Positions 8,511 through 15,696 of a stretch of 52,219 nucleotides of DNA are shown in pieces. Positions within the stretch are counted from its first letter, which is position 1. Each line of letters opens with the position of its first letter. The notes beneath the pieces are model-generated. The model saw only the letters and a list, made by a program, of their open reading frames with translations, searched no databases and was not told where the DNA came from. Source of the DNA: an uncultured beta proteobacterium (GTDB taxonomy: Bacteria > Pseudomonadota > Gammaproteobacteria > Burkholderiales > Burkholderiaceae_C); assembly GCA_903828665.1 (NCBI GenBank), contig CAIKMZ010000003.1, positions 1 to 52,219 on the forward strand. The letters are read 5' to 3'. The translations under genes and the position numbers were made by a program.

Positions 8511-10307
8511 TTAGGCCAGCGCGGCGTCGGTATCCATCAGCACCTTGCTGCCGGCGCGTGCCGTGCGCATCAAGGTCGTGGTCTCGGGGAACAGCTTGGC
8601 GAAGTAGAAGCGCGCCGTCTGCACCTTGGCCAGATAGAACGGGTCGCTGTTGCCGGCGGCAATTTCGCGCAGCGCCACCTGCGCCATGCGGGCCCAGAAG
8701 TAGCCGAACACAAGGTGACCTGCAACGCGCAGGTAATCGACCGCCGCGGCGCCCACTTCGTCGGGGTTCTGGAAGCCCTTGAAGCCGATCTCGGTGGTGA
8801 ACTTGGTCATCTGGTCGCCCAGGATGGCAATCGGGGTGATGAATTCGGACATCTTCTCGTTGACACCCTCTTCTTCCACCAGCTTGCCGATCAGCTTGCC
8901 GAACTTGCGCAGCGTGGCGCCGTTGTTGCCCAGGATCTTGCGCCCCAGCAGGTCCAGCGACTGCACCGTGTTCGTGCCTTCGTAGATCATGTTGATGCGG
9001 GCATCGCGCACGAACTGCTCCATGCCCCATTCCTTGATGTAGCCATGGCCGCCGAACACCTGCAGGCAGGCCGAGGTCGCGGTCCAGCCGTTGTCGGTGA
9101 TGAAGGCCTTGACGATGGGCGTGAGCATGGCCAGCAATTCGCCGGAATCCTTGCGCACCTTTTCATCCGGGTGGTTGTGCTCTTTTTCGAGCAGCATGGA
9201 ACTGAAGCACAGCAGCGCGCGCCCGCCTTCGGCGTAGGCCTTGGCGGTGAGCAGCATCTTGCGCACATCGGGGTGCACGATGATCGGATCGGCGGGCTGG
9301 TCCTTGGCCTTGGCGCCGGTGAGCGAGCGCATCTGGATGCGGTCCTTGGCATAGGCCAGCGCGTTCTGGTAGGCCACTTCGATCAGGCCCTGTCCCTGGT
9401 TGCCGACACCCAGACGCGCCGCATTCATCATGACGAACATGCCGGCCATGCCCTTGTTGGGCTGGCCCACCATTGTGCCCACGGCGTCTTCCAGAACGAG
9501 CTGGGCGGTCGCATTGCCCTTGATGCCCATCTTGTGTTCGAGGCCGCCGCAGTAGATGCCGTTGCGAGCGCCCAGTGTTCCGTCCTTGTTCACGAGAAAC
9601 TTGGGCACGATGAACAGGCTGACACCCTTGATGCCGGGCGGGGCGTCAGGCAGGCGCGCCAACACCAGGTGAATGATGTTCTCGGTCATGTCCTGCTCAC
9701 CGGCGCTGATGAAGATCTTGTTGCCGGTGAGCTTGTAGGTGCCGTCGCCCTGCGGCTCGGCCTTGGTGCGCATCAGGCCCAGGTCGGTGCCGCAATGCGC
9801 CTCGGTCAGGCACATGGTGCCGGTCCACTCACCGCTGATCATCTTGGGCAGATAGGTCTGCTTTTGTTCCGGCGTGCCGTGGCTCTCCAGCGATGCATAG
9901 GCGCCGTGCGTGAGGCCGGGGTACATGGTCCAGGCCTGGTTGGCGCTGTTGAGCATTTCATAGAAGCACTGATTGACCACCAGGGGCAGGCCCTGACCGC
10001 CGTACTCGGGGTCGCAGCCGAGCGCGGCCCAGCCGGCGTCGATGTAAGTCCGGTAGGCTTCCTTGAAGCCCTTGGGTGTCGTCACGACGTGCGTCACCGG
10101 GTCGTAGGAACAACCTTCGGCATCGCCGCTGACGTTGAGCGGGAAGATGACCTCGGCGGCAAATTTGCCGCCTTCTTCGAGCACCGCGCTGATAGTCTCG
10201 ACGTCGATCTCGGCGTACTGCGGCATTTGCTTGAAATCGTCGACAACCTTGAGCACTTCATGCATCACAAATTGCATGTCGCGCAGGGGTGGGGTATAGG
10301 TGGGCAT
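8511..10307 (-). CDS. Acyl-CoA dehydrogenase, large DmdC/FadE-like family
   Basis: This is a 598-residue flavoprotein with the full acyl-CoA dehydrogenase fold plus the extra N- and C-terminal segments of the ~600-residue DmdC-like group. FAD and substrate motifs include CLTEAHCGTDLG and the catalytic glutamate in NMIYEGTNTVQS. The conserved QVFGGHGYIKEWGMEQFVRDARI is intact. It introduces the trans-2 double bond in acyl-CoA, the first beta-oxidation step, passing electrons to ETF. It begins five bases after the TetR gene stops, so both are almost certainly on one transcript. Confidence 0.95.
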   Translation of the reverse strand: MPTYTPPLRDMQFVMHEVLKVVDDFKQMPQYAEIDVETISAVLEEGGKFAAEVIFPLNVSGDAEGCSYDPVTHVVTTPKGFKEAYRTYIDAGWAALGCDPEYGGQGLPLVVNQCFYEMLNSANQAWTMYPGLTHGAYASLESHGTPEQKQTYLPKMISGEWTGTMCLTEAHCGTDLGLMRTKAEPQGDGTYKLTGNKIFISAGEQDMTENIIHLVLARLPDAPPGIKGVSLFIVPKFLVNKDGTLGARNGIYCGGLEHKMGIKGNATAQLVLEDAVGTMVGQPNKGMAGMFVMMNAARLGVGNQGQGLIEVAYQNALAYAKDRIQMRSLTGAKAKDQPADPIIVHPDVRKMLLTAKAYAEGGRALLCFSSMLLEKEHNHPDEKVRKDSGELLAMLTPIVKAFITDNGWTATSACLQVFGGHGYIKEWGMEQFVRDARINMIYEGTNTVQSLDLLGRKILGNNGATLRKFGKLIGKLVEEEGVNEKMSEFITPIAILGDQMTKFTTEIGFKGFQNPDEVGAAAVDYLRVAGHLVFGYFWARMAQVALREIAAGNSDPFYLAKVQTARFYFAKLFPETTTLMRTARAGSKVLMDTDAALA

Positions 10308-10312
10308 GCTGC

Positions 10313-11026
10313 TTACTCCTTTGAGCGTGGGTTTGATTTTTCGGAAAGCGGGACAGCGGACACGGCAGCCTTGCCGTAGCGCGCGAGAATGTTCTGGAAG
10401 CCCTTGTTGGCGTGGGCAATGGCCTGCGGGTTCTTCAGGAAACGGGCCTCGTAATGCAGGGCCAGGATGAGGCCGTGGATTTCAAAGGCCATCTGCTCCT
10501 CGTCGGCATCGGCATCGAGCTGCCCTTCTTCCTTGGCCTGCACCACAGCGCGGTACATGGCCTCGAGCCAGGTCTTGACCGAGCCGGCCAGGGCGTCGCG
10601 CACCGGGCCCGGGCGATCGTCGAATTCAACCGCGCCGCTGATGAAGATGCAGCCGGACTGGAGTTCGACAGCGACTCGCTTCATCCAGTTGGAGAACAGC
10701 GCCCGCACACGCGGCAGACCGCGCTCCTCGTCCATCGCAGGGAAGAAGACCTCGTCGGCAAACCGGGCGTAATACTCGCGGATGACGGATATCTGCAATT
10801 CCTCGCGCGAACCGAAATGGGCAAACACACCGGACTTGCTCATCTGGGTCACTTCCGCCAGGACGCCAATGCTCAGGCCTTCGAGGCCGATCTGCGCCGC
10901 CAAGCCCAAGGCCGCATCAACAATCGCCTGCTTGGTTTGCTCCCCTTTTTGCAGCACACGGCCACCGCGCGCGCCGACACGACTGCGGGGAGGCTGGGCT
11001 TTCATGGAAGAGTCGGAAACGGGCAT
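10313..11026 (-). CDS. TetR/AcrR family regulator of the beta-oxidation operon
   Basis: This is a repressor of about 237 residues. The N-terminal helix-turn-helix runs QAIVDAALGLAAQIGLEGLSIGVLAEVTQMSKSG..HFGSREEL, and an all-helical ligand domain follows. An open frame extends to 11065, but that would run through the palindrome at 11035-11058, so a start at 11026 (MPVSDSS) or 11005 (MKAQPP) is preferred. No strong ribosome site precedes either. The gene heads the minus-strand fatty-acid operon, and the ligand is probably an acyl-CoA (inference from context). Autoregulation through the palindrome would control the whole operon. Confidence 0.9.
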   Translation of the reverse strand: MPVSDSSMKAQPPRSRVGARGGRVLQKGEQTKQAIVDAALGLAAQIGLEGLSIGVLAEVTQMSKSGVFAHFGSREELQISVIREYYARFADEVFFPAMDEERGLPRVRALFSNWMKRVAVELQSGCIFISGAVEFDDRPGPVRDALAGSVKTWLEAMYRAVVQAKEEGQLDADADEEQMAFEIHGLILALHYEARFLKNPQAIAHANKGFQNILARYGKAAVSAVPLSEKSNPRSKE

Positions 11027-11034
11027 GGCGCAAG

Positions 11035-11058
11035 AAAATAGAACGATCGTGCTATTTT
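11035..11058. promoter_or_regulatory. Probable TetR operator: 24-base near-perfect palindrome
   Basis: The arms AAAATAG and CTATTTT flank the core ACGATCGT, and only one base pair breaks the symmetry. It ends nine bases before the likely start of the TetR gene (11026). This is the normal size and placement for a TetR-family operator. The minus-strand sequence CTATTTT at its inner edge could also overlap the -10 region. Confidence 0.75.
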
Positions 11059-11138
11059 GCACCATGTTCCATGCCTTGTCCGGTCCGCACCGGGCCTCTA
11101 GAGAGAATTTTCTAAGAAAAGCGAGGGTTTACCCGCGA

Positions 11139-11822
11139 TCAGAGCATCAAGGCCAGGCTGGCCTCCAGGTGCTCGGATGGCAAGCGCTTGAAACCGGAGC
11201 GAGCAAAGCGCTGCAGGCGACCCACAACAAAGGCAGTGAGCACCGAGGCCCGTACCTGTGTGTCCACAGTAGGCGTCGCCGAACCGCTGAACTCGGCAGC
11301 ACCGCGCAGGCACTGCTTGAGCGAAGACTCGATCTTGTCAAAGAACTGGTTCATGCGCTGCTGCAGGCGCTCGTTCTCGAACACCAGCGCATCACCCACC
11401 ATGACGCGGGTCATGCCGGGATTTCTTTCGGCGAACTGCATCAGCATGGACACGACCTTGATGGCCTGGCGCGTTCCTGCGCCCGCGTCCGGCGTCCCAT
11501 CGACCGATTCCAGAGTGTTCTCGCGCTCGACGATCTGGTTGATCAACGTAAAAACCGTCTGCTCGATGAATTCGATCAGACCTTCGAACATCTGCGCCTT
11601 GCTGGCAAAGTGGCGGTACAGCGCCGCCTCGCTCACATCCAGACGCGCCGCCAGTGCCGCCGTCGTGATGCGCTCGGCACCCGGTTGCTCCAGCATGGTC
11701 GCGAGCGCCTGCAGGATCTGCACGCGCCGCTCCCCCGGTTTGGGGCGCTTGCGGGGCGCGCTCGCCGTCACAGCCACGGGGCTTGGGACAGATACCGAAA
11801 GAGGGAGTTCGACGTCAGACAT
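11139..11822 (-). CDS. slmA: Nucleoid occlusion factor SlmA
   Basis: This 227-residue TetR-family DNA-binding protein matches SlmA, which binds specific chromosomal sites and blocks FtsZ ring assembly over unsegregated DNA. The helix-turn-helix is RITTAALAARLDVSEAALYRHFASKAQMFEGLIEF. The N-terminal 20 residues are a proline/alanine-rich extension, then RKRPKPGERRVQILQALATML. It lies 72 bases downstream of argB on the same strand; an argB-slmA pairing is, as I recall, common in betaproteobacteria. A hairpin of about 12 base pairs abuts the start codon and no ribosome site is visible. Confidence 0.9.
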   Translation of the reverse strand: MSDVELPLSVSVPSPVAVTASAPRKRPKPGERRVQILQALATMLEQPGAERITTAALAARLDVSEAALYRHFASKAQMFEGLIEFIEQTVFTLINQIVERENTLESVDGTPDAGAGTRQAIKVVSMLMQFAERNPGMTRVMVGDALVFENERLQQRMNQFFDKIESSLKQCLRGAAEFSGSATPTVDTQVRASVLTAFVVGRLQRFARSGFKRLPSEHLEASLALML

Positions 11823-11824
11823 GG

Positions 11825-11856
11825 TGCGGGAATGAAATCATAAATTCATTCTCGCA
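11825..11856. promoter_or_regulatory. Inverted repeat abutting the slmA start codon
   Basis: The arms TGCG-G-GAATGAA and TTCATTC-T-CGCA pair with one G-T mismatch around an eight-base loop. On the minus strand the structure ends two bases before the slmA ATG. It could be a protein-binding operator or an mRNA hairpin that hides the translation start. It does not match the known SlmA-binding site. Confidence 0.55.
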
Positions 11857-11894
11857 CAGCGGACCCGAGGGTTTTCGAGGGGGCGCGGTTCCGG

Positions 11895-12785
11895 CTAACT
11901 TGACCTGATCATCGTGCCAAAAGCCTGATCGGTCAGGATTTCCAGCAGCAGCACGTGCGGTACCCTCCCGTCGATGATGTGGACCGAATTGACACCGCTT
12001 TTGGCGGCATCGAGCGCGCCGCTGATCTTGGGCAGCATGCCCCCGCCAATCGTGCCGTCAACAAACAGTGCATCAATCTGACGCGCACTGAGATTGGTGA
12101 TCAGATTGCCGGCCTTGTCCAGAACGCCGCTGATGTTGGTCAGCATCAGCAGTTTTTCCGCTTTCAGCACGGTCGCCAGTTTGGCAGCGACAACGTCTGC
12201 GTTGATGTTGTAGCTCTCGTTGTCTTCGCCAAAACCGATCGGGCTGATCACGGGGATGAAAGCGTCGTCCTGCAAGGCCTTGACCACGCTTGGATCGATG
12301 CTGACGATGTCGCCGACCTGGCCGACGTCATGCTCCTTGCTGGGGTCCTGGTTGTCCACCATGCGCAGCTTTTGCGCGCGAATCATGCCGCCGTCGCGAC
12401 CCGTGAGGCCAACCGCCTTGCCGCCGGCCTGGTTAATGAGCCCGACGATGTCCTGCTGCACTTCCCCTGCGAGCACCCACTCGACCACCTCCATGGTCTC
12501 GGCATCAGTGACGCGCATGCCCTGGACAAACTCGCCTTTCTTGCCAAGGCGCTTGAGTGCCGTTTCAATCTGCGGCCCGCCGCCGTGCACCACTACCGGG
12601 TTGATGCCGACCAGTTTGAGCAGCACCACATCCTCGGCAAAGTCAGCCTGCAGCGCCGGATCGGTCATGGCATTGCCGCCGTACTTGATGACCATGGTCT
12701 TGCCATGAAACTTGCGGATGTAGGGCAACGCCTGGGCCAGGATCTCGGCTTTGTCGCGCGGGGCAATCTTGCTAACGTCGGTCAT
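11895..12785 (-). CDS. argB: Acetylglutamate kinase
   Basis: This 296-residue amino-acid kinase catalyses ATP-dependent phosphorylation of N-acetyl-L-glutamate, the second step of arginine biosynthesis. Diagnostic segments are VIKYGGNAM (phosphate-binding lysine) near residue 34, [17 protein letters not shown], and [84 protein letters not shown] closes the protein. The N-terminal helix that often accompanies arginine-feedback-sensitive enzymes appears present (about 25 residues before the kinase core). That is suggestive only. Confidence 0.97.
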   Translation of the reverse strand: MTDVSKIAPRDKAEILAQALPYIRKFHGKTMVIKYGGNAMTDPALQADFAEDVVLLKLVGINPVVVHGGGPQIETALKRLGKKGEFVQGMRVTDAETMEVVEWVLAGEVQQDIVGLINQAGGKAVGLTGRDGGMIRAQKLRMVDNQDPSKEHDVGQVGDIVSIDPSVVKALQDDAFIPVISPIGFGEDNESYNINADVVAAKLATVLKAEKLLMLTNISGVLDKAGNLITNLSARQIDALFVDGTIGGGMLPKISGALDAAKSGVNSVHIIDGRVPHVLLLEILTDQAFGTMIRSS

Positions 12786-12843
12786 GATGCATTGCGTTCA
12801 AGGTAATGGGGTCGTAACTGGCACGCGCGGGCGCAAACGGCAA

Positions 12844-12860
12844 GCCGCCCGGAAGGCGGC
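12844..12860 (-). terminator. Possible terminator hairpin after the H-NS-like gene
   Basis: GCCGCC and GGCGGC (12844-12849 and 12855-12860) form a strong stem downstream of the minus-strand H-NS gene. Only a weak T-rich tail follows, so intrinsic termination is uncertain. Confidence 0.4.
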
Positions 12861-12886
12861 GCTCCATCTGGCGCCAGCGGTTCGCC

Positions 12887-13249
12887 TCAGGGCTTGATGG
12901 CGAACTCGTCCTTGCTATGCCCCTGCGCCACCAGTGCACTCAGCCAGCGCGGCGACAGACCGCGCCCGCTCCAGGTTTCACCATTCGGACCGCGGAATTT
13001 GGCGGCCACCACCGCCGCATCCTTGGTCTTCTTGACCTTGGCGCCGGCACCCTTGACAGCCGTCGCGACCTTGGACTTGCCCTTGGCACCGCGCGCCTTG
13101 CCCGGCTGCAGATCCTTCAGGCTAATACCAAATGCCTTCATTTTGGCCAGAATATCCTGCACGGTCTTGTCAAACTCGCGGCTCTTGATTTCCGATGCCT
13201 GTTTCTGAAGTTTCTCGATTTGGTCCTGGATATCGATCAAATTGCTCAT
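12887..13249 (-). CDS. H-NS histone-like nucleoid protein
   Basis: This 120-residue protein has the two-part H-NS layout. An N-terminal coiled oligomerisation region (about 1-50, DIQDQIEKLQKQASEIKSREF) is joined to a C-terminal DNA-binding domain with FRGPNGETWSGRGLSPRWL by a lysine/alanine-rich linker. H-NS proteins silence AT-rich DNA. I chose the ATG at 13249 because AGGATGG lies six bases upstream; the alternative at 13261 has no such site. The AT-rich stretch upstream of the gene could serve autoregulation. Confidence 0.92.
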   Translation of the reverse strand: MSNLIDIQDQIEKLQKQASEIKSREFDKTVQDILAKMKAFGISLKDLQPGKARGAKGKSKVATAVKGAGAKVKKTKDAAVVAAKFRGPNGETWSGRGLSPRWLSALVAQGHSKDEFAIKP

Positions 13250-13666
13250 GTGAAATACCATCCTGTTGAAATATATAGGTTATGCGGACTGCTGGTCGGT
13301 TCATTATTATTCTAATGGATCGCATTATGTCGCCAAAACTCCGAATATCGTTGATAAGTTATTTTCCGGCATTCTTGCCAGTTAAACAAGGAGGCCCATT
13401 TCAACCGACGGACAGCAGTGAAAGCCGGGACCGGGCACAGCCTCGATAACCCGTAACTTGATTCGAAGCTGGATAATTATCAAAAATATATCGATTAATC
13501 ACTATTTGAATATATTTTCAATTATTGCGCGCCACTTTCATGCCCATTGCAAAGCAGAGAAAACCGGCAGAGATTCGGTTCGAAAAACAGGGCGCCAGCG
13601 CTGTGCGCAATATTGCACGCAGTTTGGAAAGACCCTTGTGAATTACCAACTGCCGCGCGTTCGGGG
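13250..13666. other. Gene-free region upstream of the H-NS gene, AT-rich in part
   Basis: No credible gene is seen in these roughly 417 bases. The stretch at about 13470-13530 is very AT-rich for this genome, with short A/T runs and the palindrome GATAATTATC. At about 13608-13617 lies the palindrome GCAATATTGC. A-tracts and AT-rich DNA are preferred H-NS targets, so this is a plausible self-regulated promoter region. A short plus-strand frame (13458-13874) overlaps rfbD and lacks any recognisable protein features. Confidence 0.6.
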
Positions 13667-14557
13667 TCAGAGCGTTTCGGCCAGCATGCGCGCCACGCCG
13701 TGCTGCCAGTGCGGCAAGCTCAGACCGAAGGTGGCCTGCAATTTGCGCGTATCCAGACGCGAGTTGAGCGGCCGAAGCGCCGCTGTCTGGAATGCGCTGG
13801 AGGCCACCGGCGACACCTGCGTTGCAGCCAGTTTCATGTCCGGACGCACAAGCTTCGCCTGCGCCAGCACATAGCTTGCATAGCCGTGCCAACTGGTTTC
13901 ACCCCCCGCCACCAGGTGGTAAAGACCGGCATCGTCGGGACGGCGGAGCACTTGGCGAATGGCGTGCGCGCTCACGTCCGCCAGCAACTCGGCTCCGGTC
14001 GGCGCGCCAAATTGATCATCGATCACTGTCAGGCGCTCGCGCTCCTGCGCCAGACGCAGCATGGTCTTGGCAAAGTTGCCTCCTCGTGCGGCATAGACCC
14101 AGCTGGTGCGCAGGATCAGGTGCTGCCCGCAGGCCGCCTGAATCAGTTGCTCGCCCTCCAGTTTGCTCTGGCCGTAGACATTGAGCGGCGCGGGTGTGTC
14201 GGCCTCGGTCCAGGGCCGCGTGCCACTGCCGTCAAATACATAATCGGTGCTGTAGTGCACCAGCCAAGCGCCCGTGCGGGCCGCCTCCTGCGCCAGCACG
14301 CCAGGCGCCAGGGCATTGAGCGTGCGCACCAGCTCGACCTCGCTTTCGGCCTTGTCCACGGCCGTATGGGCCGCCGCATTGACGATCACATCCGGCTTGA
14401 CGTTTCTGACCGTGTCGACCAATCCCGGCAGATTGGAGAAATCGCCGCAATGCTCGCTGCTGTCATGGTCCAGCGCCACGAGCTCGCCGAGCGGCGCCAG
14501 GCTGCGCTGCAACTCCCAGCCGACCTGCCCCCCCTTACCGAACAACAGGATCTTCAT
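13667..14557 (-). CDS. rfbD: dTDP-4-dehydrorhamnose reductase
   Basis: This 296-residue SDR-type reductase makes dTDP-L-rhamnose from the 4-keto precursor. The start [20 protein letters not shown] carries the glycine-rich cofactor motif. VNAAAHTAVDKAESE and the catalytic YGQSKLEGE (YxxxK) are typical of RfbD. The real ATG at 14557 shares one base with the rfbB stop (TGATG), implying translational coupling. The longer frame to 14644 overlaps rfbB and is discarded. Confidence 0.95.
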   Translation of the reverse strand: MKILLFGKGGQVGWELQRSLAPLGELVALDHDSSEHCGDFSNLPGLVDTVRNVKPDVIVNAAAHTAVDKAESEVELVRTLNALAPGVLAQEAARTGAWLVHYSTDYVFDGSGTRPWTEADTPAPLNVYGQSKLEGEQLIQAACGQHLILRTSWVYAARGGNFAKTMLRLAQERERLTVIDDQFGAPTGAELLADVSAHAIRQVLRRPDDAGLYHLVAGGETSWHGYASYVLAQAKLVRPDMKLAATQVSPVASSAFQTAALRPLNSRLDTRKLQATFGLSLPHWQHGVARMLAETL

Positions 14558-15618
14558 CAGCGGGCCGCGTAGTTGGTTTGCACCCACTCGCGATAGGCGC
14601 CCGACTGTACATGGGTCACCCAGGATTGGTTGTCCAGATACCACTGCACGGTCTTGCGGATGCCGGTGGCAAACGTCTCGGCCGGCTTCCAGCCCAATTC
14701 GCGCTCGATCTTGCTCGCGTCGATGGCATAGCGCCGGTCGTGGCCGGGGCGGTCCTGGACATACGTGATCTGCGTCTGGTAGCTGTCGCCGTCACTTCTG
14801 GGCCGAAGTTCGTCAAGCAGGCTGCAGATGGTTTGCACGATCTCGATATTGGGCTTTTCGTTCCAGCCGCCCACGTTGTAGATCTCGCCGACGCGACCCG
14901 CCGCCAGCACCCGGCGGATCGCGCTGCAGTGGTCTTTCACGTACAGCCAGTCGCGCACCTGCAGGCCGTCGCCATAGACCGGCAAGGGCTTGCCGGCCAG
15001 GGCGTTGACGATGATCAGCGGAATCAGTTTTTCCGGGAAATGCAGGGGCCCGTAATTGTTGCTGCAGTTGGTAGTCAGCACCGGCAAACCGTAGGTGTGC
15101 AGCCAGGCGCGCACCAGATGATCGCTGGCAGCCTTGCTGGCCGAATACGGGCTGTTCGGCTCGAGTTTGTTGTTCTCGGTAAAGGCGGGATCGGTGGGCG
15201 AGAGGCTGCCATAAACCTCGTCGGTTGAAACGTGAAGAAAGCGGAAGTCGGCCCGTTGCGGCTCTGCCAGGCCCTGCCAGTACGCGCGCACGCTTTGCAG
15301 CAGGCGCATGGTGCCGACCACATTGGTCTGGATGAAATCTTCCGGCCCGTGAATCGAGCGGTCGACATGGCTCTCGGCCGCGAAATTGACGACCGCGCGC
15401 AGCTGGTGCTGCGCTAGCAGGCGCGCCACCAGAGGTGCATCACCGATATCGCCCTGCACAAAGACATGCCGCGCATCGCCCTGCAGGGGCGCCAGATTTT
15501 CGAGGTTGCCCGCGTAGGTCAACTTGTCGAGATTGAGGACCGGCTCATCGGACCGGGCCAGCCAGTCGAGCACAAAATTGGCGCCGATAAACCCGGCACC
15601 ACCCGTTACCAGAATCAT
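14557..15618 (-). CDS. rfbB: dTDP-glucose 4,6-dehydratase
   Basis: This 353-residue extended SDR has [16 protein letters not shown] at the N-terminus. [11 protein letters not shown] holds the catalytic Asp/Glu pair and [14 protein letters not shown] holds YxxxK. It converts dTDP-glucose to dTDP-4-keto-6-deoxyglucose for rhamnose synthesis. The ATG at 15618 is preceded by GGAGAG. The usual partners rfbA and rfbC are not in the window on either side, so the pathway must be completed elsewhere. Confidence 0.96.
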   Translation of the reverse strand: MILVTGGAGFIGANFVLDWLARSDEPVLNLDKLTYAGNLENLAPLQGDARHVFVQGDIGDAPLVARLLAQHQLRAVVNFAAESHVDRSIHGPEDFIQTNVVGTMRLLQSVRAYWQGLAEPQRADFRFLHVSTDEVYGSLSPTDPAFTENNKLEPNSPYSASKAASDHLVRAWLHTYGLPVLTTNCSNNYGPLHFPEKLIPLIIVNALAGKPLPVYGDGLQVRDWLYVKDHCSAIRRVLAAGRVGEIYNVGGWNEKPNIEIVQTICSLLDELRPRSDGDSYQTQITYVQDRPGHDRRYAIDASKIERELGWKPAETFATGIRKTVQWYLDNQSWVTHVQSGAYREWVQTNYAAR

Positions 15619-15645
15619 TGTTTTCTCTCCACTGCAGCAAGGCGC

Positions 15646-15670
15646 AAAAAAAGGGCGCTCCAAGCGCCCT
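15646..15670 (-). terminator. Rho-independent terminator after the acyl-CoA reductase gene
   Basis: The stem AGGGCGCT/AGCGCCCT (15652-15659, 15663-15670) has a three-base loop. Read on the minus strand it is followed by seven T residues. It lies between the reductase stop (15697) and the rfbB start (15618), so it separates the two units. Confidence 0.85.
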
Positions 15671-15696
15671 GGATTATCACCGCTGCCGCAGACGCG

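Noticed and set aside
8476..9030. N-terminal extension of the DUF2147 frame
   Set aside because: It overlaps the acyl-CoA dehydrogenase gene in another frame, and the signal peptide plus ribosome site mark the true start at 8475.
11825..11856. SlmA-binding site in front of slmA
   Set aside because: The inverted repeat does not resemble the published SlmA consensus (GTGAGTACTCAC-like), so self-binding was not claimed.
13458..13874. Plus-strand 138-codon frame between hns and rfbD
   Set aside because: It overlaps the rfbD 3' end, has no ribosome site and matches nothing; the AT-rich part is better explained as promoter DNA.
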